Positions 45,039 to 52,804 of a stretch of DNA of 64,000 bases are shown one piece after another. A model generated the notes under the pieces. The model searched no databases, was not told the DNA's origin, and saw only the letters and a program-made list of their open reading frames with translations. The stretch is from Hymenobacter sp. HSC-4F20 (GTDB lineage: Bacteria; Bacteroidota; Bacteroidia; Cytophagales; Hymenobacteraceae): positions 124,001 through 188,000 of the forward strand of contig NZ_JAHZTD010000002.1 in NCBI RefSeq assembly GCF_019599275.1, given 5' to 3'. Both the position numbers and the translations under genes were made by a program. Each line of letters starts with the position of its first letter. Within the stretch, counting starts at the first letter, position 1.

Positions 45039-46439
45039 CTACTGGGTTTTGCCGCCCAGCTTAAAGCGCAGGAAGCCGCCGGCAACCGAGAGGTAGGGGT
45101 TTTTCGAGCTTACCAGACCGGCTACGTCACGGGTGCTGATGCCGGCTTCGTACACGTTGGTAGCCAGGGTGAGGCCCAGGGGCACGCTCACGCCGTAGCC
45201 CGCGCCGCCGGTCAGGCCGCTGCTCAGGCGCAGCCAGCGGGTAGGCTTGTAGTCGAGGCCGGCGCCCACGAAGGGGGTAGTGATATTGCCCGCCACGTTG
45301 TTGAGGGGCAGCGTTACATCAAGGCCATCCTCGAAAAACTCGCTGATGCGCAGGCCCGCGCCGGCGCGCAGCTTGGTGGGCAGCTCGGCCCGGCGCTCCT
45401 GCCCGGTTTGGTAGGTAAAGAGGCTATCGGAGCCGGTGGCGAAGATTTCGGCGGCTTCCTTGATGAAGTTGTAGGAGCCAATACCCTCCGATTTCAGCCG
45501 CTTCAGCTTCTGGTCGTTGGCCGTGAGCAGGTTGCCCTCCCAGGTCATGTGGCCGATGTCGGTAACGGCCAGGCCCAGGCGCACGGCCTTGCCCGCCTCT
45601 ACGGCCAGGCCCAGATCGAAGCCGTGCCCTTTGCCCACGGGCTGCAAACCGTTGGCTCCGTCGCGCAGGTTAAAGCTCGGATTGCTGGCCATGCCGCCGT
45701 AGTCGAGGTCGAAAATAGGCGACATGGAGCTGTAGGCGCTCAGGTCGCCGGGGCGCACCCGGATATCCACGATGCCTACCCCCTGAATGTAGCGGTAGCC
45801 GGCTCCGGCCGAGAGTTGGAACAGGGGCAAGTCAATCAGGCGGGTGCCCCAGGCCAGGTTGAACTCGTTAAGCACGGAGAGCTGCAGGTCGGTGCCGGCC
45901 AGGGCCTCGGTTACCAGCGGCAGGTTGCCGGCCGCGGCGGAGGCGTAAATCGGCGCGTTGCGGCCCAGGAAGGCAATTTCGGCGGCGTTTTGGTTCAGGG
46001 CCACGTGGCCGGCCGTACGCACCCGGTTGCTGATGGCAATGCCCCCGATGACGGGCAGCTGCACGGCCAGGCCCAGGGTAGTAGCATCGGCGTTAAAGTT
46101 GAGGGCGTTGTCTGAGGTGAAGGCCCGGGCCAGCTCCTGCTTGTCGGCCAGCGTGAGGCCCTGGCTGGTGTTGAAGATAAACTTGCGCAGCTGTTGGCGC
46201 GTGAGCGACTGGGAGCCGGCCCCCGCTCCGAACTCGCCCACGGTAAAGGCCACCGTGGCCCCGCCTACCCGGCCCAGGTTGGCGGGGTTGATGCCGATGG
46301 CCTGGTAGTCGGTGGCGAAGGTAGTGGCTACGCCCCCGCGCCCGGTGGCCGTAAAGTTGCTCAGCTCGTTTTGCGCGTACACCGGCAGGGTGCTGCTCAG
46401 CAGCACTGCCGCCACGAGGGAGAAGACGTTTTTGCCCAT
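45039..46439 (-). CDS. DUF5723 family outer-membrane protein
   Basis: A 466-residue exported protein with a signal peptide (MGKNVFSLVAAVLLSSTLPV ending YAQ). The mature protein starts with NELSNFTATGRGGVATTFAT and DYQAIGINPANLGRVGGATV, which matches the FadL-like DUF5723 family, then amphipathic strands through to FLRFKLGGKTQ. It is predicted to be an outer-membrane barrel of unknown role. The C-terminal NPANL motif near the N-terminus recalls PorV-like and FadL hatch domains. A promoter element is at 46495-46502. Confidence 0.8.
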   Translation of the reverse strand: MGKNVFSLVAAVLLSSTLPVYAQNELSNFTATGRGGVATTFATDYQAIGINPANLGRVGGATVAFTVGEFGAGAGSQSLTRQQLRKFIFNTSQGLTLADKQELARAFTSDNALNFNADATTLGLAVQLPVIGGIAISNRVRTAGHVALNQNAAEIAFLGRNAPIYASAAAGNLPLVTEALAGTDLQLSVLNEFNLAWGTRLIDLPLFQLSAGAGYRYIQGVGIVDIRVRPGDLSAYSSMSPIFDLDYGGMASNPSFNLRDGANGLQPVGKGHGFDLGLAVEAGKAVRLGLAVTDIGHMTWEGNLLTANDQKLKRLKSEGIGSYNFIKEAAEIFATGSDSLFTYQTGQERRAELPTKLRAGAGLRISEFFEDGLDVTLPLNNVAGNITTPFVGAGLDYKPTRWLRLSSGLTGGAGYGVSVPLGLTLATNVYEAGISTRDVAGLVSSKNPYLSVAGGFLRFKLGGKTQ

Positions 46440-46494
46440 ACTTACGGAGGAGTTGAGCCGGGAGCCGGGCCATGTACCCGGACGGCTATTTTTC

Positions 46495-46502
46495 CAAATG
46501 TA
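46495..46502 (-). promoter_or_regulatory. -7 element TACATTTG upstream of DUF5723 gene
   Basis: TACATTTG on the minus strand fits TAnnTTTG, 56 bp upstream of the ATG at 46439. It lies between the two divergent genes. No clear -33 TTG. Confidence 0.5.
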
Positions 46503-46576
46503 CGATATGGGGTAGTTTGCGGCCGTATTACCCGGTCAAGGGCACTCATTTCTCGGTCGGCTCCGTTTTTACTTCC

Positions 46577-47554
46577 ATGGCCAAACGCTTTTCCGCTTCT
46601 GAATACACTGAGGGCATCCTCTCGGGCAACCGCGTGCTGCTCAGCCGGGCCATTACGCTGGTGGAAAGCACCCTGCCCTCCGACCAGGCCCTGGCCCAGC
46701 AGGTACTGGATGCGGTGCTGCCCCACGCCGGCCGCTCGGTGCGGGTGGGCATCACGGGGGTGCCGGGGGTAGGCAAAAGCACGTTCATTGAGGCCCTGGG
46801 CCTGCACCTGGTGCGGGAGCAGGGCAAGCGCCTGGCCGTGCTGGCCGTAGACCCCAGCTCCCAGCGCAGCGGCGGCAGCATCCTCGGCGACAAAACCCGC
46901 ATGAACGAGCTGGCCGCCCACCCCCAGGCATTTATTCGCCCCTCCCCCGCCGGGCGCAGCCTGGGCGGCGTTACGCGCAGCACCCGCGAGGCCCTGGTGC
47001 TCTGCGAAGCCGCCGGCCACGACGTTATTTTCGTGGAAACTGTGGGCGTGGGTCAGAGCGAAACGGCCGTGCACGGCATGGTCGACTTCTTTCTGCTGCT
47101 GATGCTGGCCGGCGCCGGCGACGAGCTGCAGGGCATCAAGAAAGGCATCATGGAAATGGCCGATGCCGTGACCATCACCAAGGCCGATGGGAGCAACGAG
47201 CAGGCCGCCCGCCGGGCCCGCGCTGAGTACCAGAACGCGCTGCACCTGTTTCCGCTGGCGCCCAGCGCCTGGAGCCCGGTGGTTACTACCAGCTCAGCCT
47301 TGTCTGGAGCGGGCGTGCCGGAAGTGTGGGAGGTTATTGCCCAGTACGTGCAGCAAACTCAGGCCAGCGGCTACTTCCAGCGCCGCCGCCAGGAGCAACA
47401 CCTGCACTGGCTCCACGAAACCATCCGGGAAGCCCTGGAAACCCGCTTTTACGCCCGCCCCGAGGTAGCCGCGCAGCTGCTGGTGCTGCGCCGGCAGGTC
47501 ATGGATGGCCGCAAGTCCGCCTTCGGGGCAGCCGAGGAATTGCTAGGGTTGTAG
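46577..47554 (+). CDS. meaB: Methylmalonyl-CoA mutase-associated GTPase MeaB
   Basis: A 325-residue P-loop GTPase of the ArgK/MeaB family that loads cobalamin into methylmalonyl-CoA mutase and protects it. Start MAKRFSASEYTEGILSGNRV. Walker A is GVPGVGKST (about residues 59-67); the switch region LAVDPSSQRSGGSILGDKTR; DxxG-type VETVGVGQSET (G3 of the family); ADAVTITKADGSNEQAARR gives the guanine-binding NKAD equivalent TKADG. It is distant from the mutase genes (26-30 kb) but serves the same pathway, propionate and branched-chain oxidation. Longer frame from 46472 discarded. Confidence 0.95.
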   Translation: MAKRFSASEYTEGILSGNRVLLSRAITLVESTLPSDQALAQQVLDAVLPHAGRSVRVGITGVPGVGKSTFIEALGLHLVREQGKRLAVLAVDPSSQRSGGSILGDKTRMNELAAHPQAFIRPSPAGRSLGGVTRSTREALVLCEAAGHDVIFVETVGVGQSETAVHGMVDFFLLLMLAGAGDELQGIKKGIMEMADAVTITKADGSNEQAARRARAEYQNALHLFPLAPSAWSPVVTTSSALSGAGVPEVWEVIAQYVQQTQASGYFQRRRQEQHLHWLHETIREALETRFYARPEVAAQLLVLRRQVMDGRKSAFGAAEELLGL

Positions 47555-47586
47555 AAACTGCCGGGCTTATAAAACTATCATTCTGC

Positions 47587-47625
47587 GCAGCAGGCAGAGA
47601 CGAGAAAATTGAGGAAGCCTGCTGC
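47587..47625. terminator. Weak hairpin between convergent meaB and cupin genes
   Basis: GCAGCAGGC (47587-47595) pairs with GCCTGCTGC (47617-47625) across a 21-nt A-rich loop. No T tail; termination role is a guess from position. Confidence 0.35.
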
Positions 47626-47671
47626 TGATGAGCCCCAGCTCCATGCTGAAGCTCGGATGGACAGCTTGCGG

Positions 47672-48379
47672 TTAAGCCCGTACTTCCAGCACCACTACCA
47701 ACGCGTTGTTGCTCAACGCTTCCAGCTCGAATTGCTCTGCATCCCACAGGGCCAGCCCATCCTTAGCGTGCAGCAGGCGGCCTTCCGCCTCAAAAGCACC
47801 GGCCAGCACGTAGGTAAACAGCAGGGAACTAGGGCTAGCCGCCCGGTACACCGCCTCGTGGCGGCCCGCAAAACGACCCAGGCTCAGGGCAAACGGTAGC
47901 TGGCTCGTCTCCGGGCTGGAGCCCGACACTATGCTGGCCAGCGCGTTTTCTAACTCTTCGAAGGCATACTGAAATACGGTGGGCCCAGCGCTGATGGGCA
48001 GCTCGGCGGCCAGCCAGAGGTGCAGAAAGCTAACCGCTTCGGTGGCGTAGGGGTTCCGCAGCTCCAGGGTGGCGCCCGGAGGTAGCGTACTTACGTGCAC
48101 GTCTTCTACCTGCACCAGCGCCGTGTGGCCCCGCGAATCCTGGTATGCTACCTCGCCGGTTAGGGGTAGCAGCACGAGGTGCGTAGCCCGGGGTACTAGA
48201 AGCGTAACGGCCTGGCCGGGCAGCAGCGTTTCCTCATTAAATGCCAACAGCCGGCCCACGGCAGGGCGCTGGGTAGTGGTATACTCAGCAAAGGAAAGCA
48301 CACTGCTACGGCTCGACTGCGGGGTCGTAACTGTCCCGTGCTGGTCGGCGAGGTAGATTCTTCCGGGCGTCTGCTTCAT
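47672..48379 (-). CDS. Pirin-like cupin protein
   Basis: A 235-residue protein of the pirin/quercetin dioxygenase-like cupin type. It starts MKQTPGRIYLADQHGTVTTP; the first cupin domain runs LAFNEETLLPGQAVTLLVPR, LVLLPLTGEVAYQDSRG and VHVSTLPPGATLELRNPYAT; the C-terminal domain carries the family hallmark AFEAEGRLLHAKDGLALWDA and EALSNNALVVVLEV. The usual iron-binding HxH...E set is only partly visible, so a catalytic role is doubtful. On the same strand and 6 bp from the next gene upstream (48386), so they form an operon. Confidence 0.8.
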   Translation of the reverse strand: MKQTPGRIYLADQHGTVTTPQSSRSSVLSFAEYTTTQRPAVGRLLAFNEETLLPGQAVTLLVPRATHLVLLPLTGEVAYQDSRGHTALVQVEDVHVSTLPPGATLELRNPYATEAVSFLHLWLAAELPISAGPTVFQYAFEELENALASIVSGSSPETSQLPFALSLGRFAGRHEAVYRAASPSSLLFTYVLAGAFEAEGRLLHAKDGLALWDAEQFELEALSNNALVVVLEVRA

Positions 48380-48385
48380 GAGGGG

Positions 48386-48898
48386 TTACCGAGGGGGGTG
48401 CAGGGCATGAATACTGAGGTAGGGCTGAATCTGGAACAAGTGCGTGAGCACCTCACCCCCAGCCGGGGCCGCCTGGTCCGCTACCAGCAGGTAGCTCCCG
48501 ATGGTATCGAGCCAGGTAAGGGGCTCGGCGTAGAAGCTGATGGCCACCTGGTGGCGGGCCGGGTCCTGGAGGTCGGAGTTGATGATTTCAAACTGAAACT
48601 GGCTGAATTTCAGGAAATGCTTCCCCAGGTTGTTCACCACGTCGGGCACGAGGCCCTGAAGCTGCTGGACGTAGCCCCGCGCGGCCGCACTCACCAGAAA
48701 GTGCAGCTGCTCGGCGCCCGGGGCGTGATGCAGCAACTCGCCAAAGGTGCGGTGCCGGCGCTCCGGATTGTAGAACTGAGCCTGCAGACGGAACTCAGCG
48801 TAGGTATCCTCGAACACCAGCTTCTCCCAGGGCCGCGCCGAGCTGCTGGTGATGATTTTGCGGTAGCAAAGGGTAATTACCCGCTCGTGGTGGGCCAT
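48386..48898 (-). CDS. Hypothetical protein in operon with the cupin
   Basis: A 170-residue protein that I do not recognise. It starts MAHHERVITLCYRKIITSSS, has a helical middle (GAEQLHFLVSAAARGYVQQL, QGLVPDVVNNLGKHFLKFSQ) and ends with SFYAEPLTWLDTIGSYLLVA and LFQIQPYLSIHALHP. No signal peptide or membrane span. It is the first gene of an operon with the pirin-like cupin, 6 bp before it. Confidence 0.6.
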   Translation of the reverse strand: MAHHERVITLCYRKIITSSSARPWEKLVFEDTYAEFRLQAQFYNPERRHRTFGELLHHAPGAEQLHFLVSAAARGYVQQLQGLVPDVVNNLGKHFLKFSQFQFEIINSDLQDPARHQVAISFYAEPLTWLDTIGSYLLVADQAAPAGGEVLTHLFQIQPYLSIHALHPPR

Positions 48899-48978
48899 AA
48901 TAGAAAGTACAATCAGCAGTACAGGGGTAGCCGCCCCGCAGCGGGGCGGCTACCCCAAGGGGGCCGGCGCAGGCAGCT

Positions 48979-49710
48979 TTACGCGGGTACAGCAAACGTA
49001 ATGGACAGCTCAAAGCCGGCGGCAGTGCTGCCCGTCACGGTGGCCAGCTCCAGGCTTACCCCGTCGCTAAACACGTTGTCGGTGGCATTAGAAGTGTAAC
49101 CCGACATGCCCTTGCTGTAGCCGTTGACGGCGGCTACGGCCGAGCCGCTGCCCTCAGGAAAGGCAATCTGGGTTACTTTCAGGGAAGTGCCCGTGGCCGA
49201 ATACACGTGCACATGGATGTGAGTGGCCCGCCCCGAGTACCAGCCCGGGAAAATGGAGGTAAACGTTACTTGCCCGTTGGCGTCCGTGACCTGGCGCCCG
49301 CGCAAAAAGTGCACGCTCTGGTAGTTGGTCGACTGCATGCCGGTGCCGCCGTACTCAGAGTAGTTGCCCTGGGCGTCGCAGTGCCAGATGTCTACCAGGG
49401 CCCCGGCCAGGGCAGCGCAGCTGTTGTTGCTGTTGGTGATGGTAATTTTGGCCGTCAGCTTGTAGCCGGTGCGGCCGTCGGTAATATCGGAGCGCAGGTA
49501 GGAGGCCGGCACTTTCGTAGGGAAGGGGCCTTCGGTTTCAGTGGGGGCTACGGCGCAACTGCTGGAGCCCGTGGTGCCGCCTGTAGTGCCGCTGGTGCCG
49601 CTAGTGGCGGGCGTAACAGCATCAGCTTCCTCTTTGCTGCAAGCGGCCAGCACGGCCGGTGCAGAAATAGCTCCTACAAACAAGCTCTTGAGAAAATTCT
49701 TTCTTTCCAT
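48979..49710 (-). CDS. Intradiol ring-cleavage dioxygenase-like lipoprotein
   Basis: A 243-residue lipoprotein (MERKNFLKSLFVGAISAPAV, lipobox LAAC). After a Ser/Thr/Gly-rich linker it holds the intradiol dioxygenase beta sandwich: TETEGPFPTKVPASYLRSDI (the conserved front), ALVDIWHCDAQGNYSEYGG (first iron-ligand Tyr), and FPGWYSGRATHIHVHVYSAT with the second Tyr and both His. All four Fe(III) ligands are present. Bacteroidota commonly have such exported forms, with substrate unknown; catechol cleavage is assumed only from the family. Terminator 49871-49906 lies upstream. Confidence 0.88.
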   Translation of the reverse strand: MERKNFLKSLFVGAISAPAVLAACSKEEADAVTPATSGTSGTTGGTTGSSSCAVAPTETEGPFPTKVPASYLRSDITDGRTGYKLTAKITITNSNNSCAALAGALVDIWHCDAQGNYSEYGGTGMQSTNYQSVHFLRGRQVTDANGQVTFTSIFPGWYSGRATHIHVHVYSATGTSLKVTQIAFPEGSGSAVAAVNGYSKGMSGYTSNATDNVFSDGVSLELATVTGSTAAGFELSITFAVPA

Positions 49711-49870
49711 GGGACCAGACGGTTGAATCGAGTGAGTTAGTACCCGAATTTCCTCTGCCTCAGCCCGGTTACCAACCCCAATCGACTGTTTGCCCGCCTC
49801 AACCGACGAACTACTCGTTCCGGCAGCCCGGTCCGTTGTAAGGCCCCACTCCCACTTTTCTGCGTTAGCT

Positions 49871-49906
49871 AAAACTCCCCCGGCAACGCTGCTGGGGGAG
49901 TTTTTT
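49871..49906 (-). terminator. Hairpin terminator after DUF5916 gene
   Basis: AAAACTCCCCC (49871-49881) pairs with GGGGGAGTTTT (49894-49904). T runs on both strands. It is 27 bp after the DUF5916 gene stop. Confidence 0.85.
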
Positions 49907-49932
49907 CGTTCGCCATCAGGCCCCTTGGGGTG

Positions 49933-52563
49933 CTAGTTGCGCAGGCGCTTGAGCGTGAGGTAATCCAGGTAGTAAAGGATTTTGATGGATAGGTTATTGT
50001 TGTGCGGAGTGTTAATGGTATTGCTCAGATTGTTGAAGTAGAGCGGAGTGGCCTCGTTGGCTTCCAGGAACGTGGAGCCGGCATTCTTCCACACGATGCT
50101 TACCTGAGAGCCCGGGGCAAACCACCAGGAATACACCGCATCCACGTTGAAGGCATTAAAGGTATTGTCGCGGTTGCGGCGATAGTCCACCAGCGTTTCC
50201 TGGCCGTTTTTGCCGAGGCGGGCAAAGTCGCGGTAGTTCACGGTGCTGGTGTAGTGGCGCGTGCGAATGGTCAGGGACATGCGGTTGTTAAAGGTGTAGG
50301 CCCCCGACAGCGTATTCGTGACGGTCAGCACCCGGCGGCGGCCCAGCAGTACATCCACGGGCGGCATCCCCTTCGCCACATTGCCCCCCAGCACCCGAAT
50401 CATAGTCGTATCCAGCGCCTGCCCGCCATCGAGCCCGCCGTTCACGTAGCCAATCTGGTTGTTGCTCAGGTTCCAGTCGAGCGAGTAGCGGAAGTTGAGT
50501 TGGTTATTCACGCGGTAGCGCGGCGAAATGCTCCAGCCATAGCCCATGCGGCGGGGGCGCACCAGCCGCTCGTCCTGGGCGTAGGTGCGCACGCCCCCGC
50601 TAATTTCCCCCGCCAGCTTCTTGCGGTAGTCCGACGAGAGGTAGCCGCTCGCGTTGACGTTGCCCGGCACCCGCACGTAGTAGTCGCCCAGCCGGTCTTG
50701 GCGCGGCTCGTAATAGTCGTGGGTGGCGGGGTTGGCCTCGAAGTTGGCTTCCACGGTCAGAAAATTCTTGGTAAACGTCGTATTAAAGCCCGCATTGAGG
50801 TTGACGTTTTGGTAGCGGGTAGGCTTGTACAGCAGCGAGTGGTTGATGTTATACCAGCTGTAAAAGTTATTGACCTTCCAGAAGGGCTTGTACTTATTGT
50901 AGCTGAGGTTGAGGCTCTGGCTGATGTTGTTGTTGCCGAACAGAATGCCCAGGTCGTTGGGGTTGTACTTATCCGACTCGATACCGTGATTCAGGCCCCA
51001 GGTGAAGTTGCCGCTGATTTTGCTGACTCCAAGCTGGTACTTGTAGCCGTCCTGGTCGTCGATCTGCTTATCGGTGCCGAATTCCCGGCCCCGCCGCCGC
51101 GAGTACACCAGCCGGCCATCGAGGGCGTAGGAGTTCTTTTTATTGGCAAAGCGAAACAACCCGCCCGTCACGTTGGCGTCGTAGGTGCTCCCCCAGCGCG
51201 TGACGTTGGTATTAATCAGCGAAACGTAGGAGTTGTTTTTCAGGCTCTGGTCCAGCACCACAATGTTGTAGTTGCTGAAGGGCTGGGTGAGTATCTGCCG
51301 CTCGCGCCCGTCTGCGGAGTCGCGCACGGTAGCATACACGTCGTTGCTAAGGGCGTTGAACACGCCCACGCCCAGCCCCTGCTTGGTGCGCCCCGAGACT
51401 TTGGTAGCGTTGAGCAGGCGCGTCACGCCGGGGTTGCTGACGATGACTTCCCCCGGCTGCCGCTGGCCGTCCGTACCCATTTTACTGGCGCGCAGCCGAC
51501 GGGCCACGCTGCCAAACCCAATGGGCTGGGCCCCTACCCTGCGGGAATAGAACAGATTGCCTTTGTTGAACAGCTCGGTACCCTCGGTGAAAAACTGCCG
51601 GTTTTCCTGAAACTGCACTTCAAAGGGAGACAGGTTGAGCACCTGGTTATCGCTCTGCACCTGCCCGAAGTCGGGTACCAGCGTGGCGTCCAGGGTAAAG
51701 CTCTCATTGATGCCCCACTTTACATCGGCCCCGCCGTTGAAGCTGGTGTTGGCATTGCGCACGCCCTGCTCGTTGTAGGGGTAGTGATTCACGTAGCCCG
51801 AAACGTAGGGCGTGAGCGAGAGGCGGAGCGGGGGCTGAATGTCGCGCAGGCCGTGCAGCTCACCCCACTGGTTCACGAAGCCATCCACGGCGGGCTTTAC
51901 CTCATTCCAGAAGAAGGCTTGGTTGTCGCGCTTGCGCTGGCGCATGAAGTTGAGGCCCCAGAGCTGCTCGGGCACCTTGCTGAAGCGAATGGCCGAGTAG
52001 GGAATCCGTAGCTCGGCAATCCAGTCGGTGCCGCGCAGGCTGGTGCGCGAGTCCCAGACGGCATTCCAGTTAAAATCTTCGCCCCCGGCCGGGGAGTAGC
52101 GCGAGTCCATCTGCACTCCGCCTGTCGTCACGATAAAGCCGTACCCGTTGATTTTGTCGTGGTAGGTATCCAGAAACACCCCGAAAAAATCGGTGTTGCC
52201 GGCATCATCCCGCGGCGAGAGTTCCCGCATAATGGAGTCCTGGGCCACGTCGTGCATCACGGCCCCGATGTAGAGGTTGGCGTCATCGTAGAGAATGCGC
52301 ACCTCGGTCGGATGTTTTTCGTGCGGGCCAGGGTTAGGACGGTTCTGGATAAAGTCGGTGGCTACGGGAGCCTGCTGCCAGACAGCCTCATCCAGCACCC
52401 CGTCCAGCTTAATGGTTTCGGTGATGCGCACGGCTTGCAGGTGGCGCTTGGGGGCGGGCACGGCGGCTGCCGCAGCCGTTGTGCTTGGGGAAGGCGTCTG
52501 AGCGCGGGCCAGGCTGGCGCAGAGCGTGAGGCAAACCAGAAGGAGCGCACGGTAGCAGTTCAC
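49933..52563 (-). CDS. DUF5916 family exported protein with CBM9-like N-domain
   Basis: An 876-residue protein. GTG at 52563 gives MNCYRALLLVCLTLCASLAR, a clean signal peptide; the longest frame, from a TTG at 52629, would bury it. The N-domain (about residues 40-200) is like carbohydrate-binding family 9: ITETIKLDGVLDEAVWQQAP, ATDFIQNRPNPGPHEKHPTE and RILYDDANLYIGAVMHD. The rest is the DUF5916 domain, a large beta-barrel, with aromatic-rich strands up to the end. It is likely an outer-membrane barrel handling carbohydrate or other polymers, as inferred from the family. Terminator at 49871-49906. Confidence 0.9.
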   Translation of the reverse strand: MNCYRALLLVCLTLCASLARAQTPSPSTTAAAAAVPAPKRHLQAVRITETIKLDGVLDEAVWQQAPVATDFIQNRPNPGPHEKHPTEVRILYDDANLYIGAVMHDVAQDSIMRELSPRDDAGNTDFFGVFLDTYHDKINGYGFIVTTGGVQMDSRYSPAGGEDFNWNAVWDSRTSLRGTDWIAELRIPYSAIRFSKVPEQLWGLNFMRQRKRDNQAFFWNEVKPAVDGFVNQWGELHGLRDIQPPLRLSLTPYVSGYVNHYPYNEQGVRNANTSFNGGADVKWGINESFTLDATLVPDFGQVQSDNQVLNLSPFEVQFQENRQFFTEGTELFNKGNLFYSRRVGAQPIGFGSVARRLRASKMGTDGQRQPGEVIVSNPGVTRLLNATKVSGRTKQGLGVGVFNALSNDVYATVRDSADGRERQILTQPFSNYNIVVLDQSLKNNSYVSLINTNVTRWGSTYDANVTGGLFRFANKKNSYALDGRLVYSRRRGREFGTDKQIDDQDGYKYQLGVSKISGNFTWGLNHGIESDKYNPNDLGILFGNNNISQSLNLSYNKYKPFWKVNNFYSWYNINHSLLYKPTRYQNVNLNAGFNTTFTKNFLTVEANFEANPATHDYYEPRQDRLGDYYVRVPGNVNASGYLSSDYRKKLAGEISGGVRTYAQDERLVRPRRMGYGWSISPRYRVNNQLNFRYSLDWNLSNNQIGYVNGGLDGGQALDTTMIRVLGGNVAKGMPPVDVLLGRRRVLTVTNTLSGAYTFNNRMSLTIRTRHYTSTVNYRDFARLGKNGQETLVDYRRNRDNTFNAFNVDAVYSWWFAPGSQVSIVWKNAGSTFLEANEATPLYFNNLSNTINTPHNNNLSIKILYYLDYLTLKRLRN

Positions 52564-52755
52564 GACAAGAAGGCGGGAGTAGAGGTAGAGCAATCGGGTG
52601 GGAAACGAGGTGGGTAAAACACCCGACAATCAGCACGGGGTGAGGTACTGGCGTTGGGACGGGGGTAGCGCGGCCAGGCGGAGCGCCGGCGGAACGTAGC
52701 AATAGATGCGCTACTGCCTTCAACCGTTGCCTCATTGTATTCAGAAACTGCTATA

Positions 52756-52788
52756 AAAAAGCCGGCCGCCGTTGCAGCGGCGGCCGGC
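52756..52788 (-). terminator. GC-rich hairpin terminator after M56 gene
   Basis: GCCGGCCGCCG (52761-52771) pairs with CGGCGGCCGGC (52778-52788), followed on the minus strand by six T. It is 17 bp after the M56 gene stop. Confidence 0.85.
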
Positions 52789-52804
52789 GAGGCAGAGCAA
52801 CGCG

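Noticed and set aside
50002..52011. 669-codon open frame on the plus strand
   Set aside because: Antisense to the DUF5916 gene; no domain-like text.
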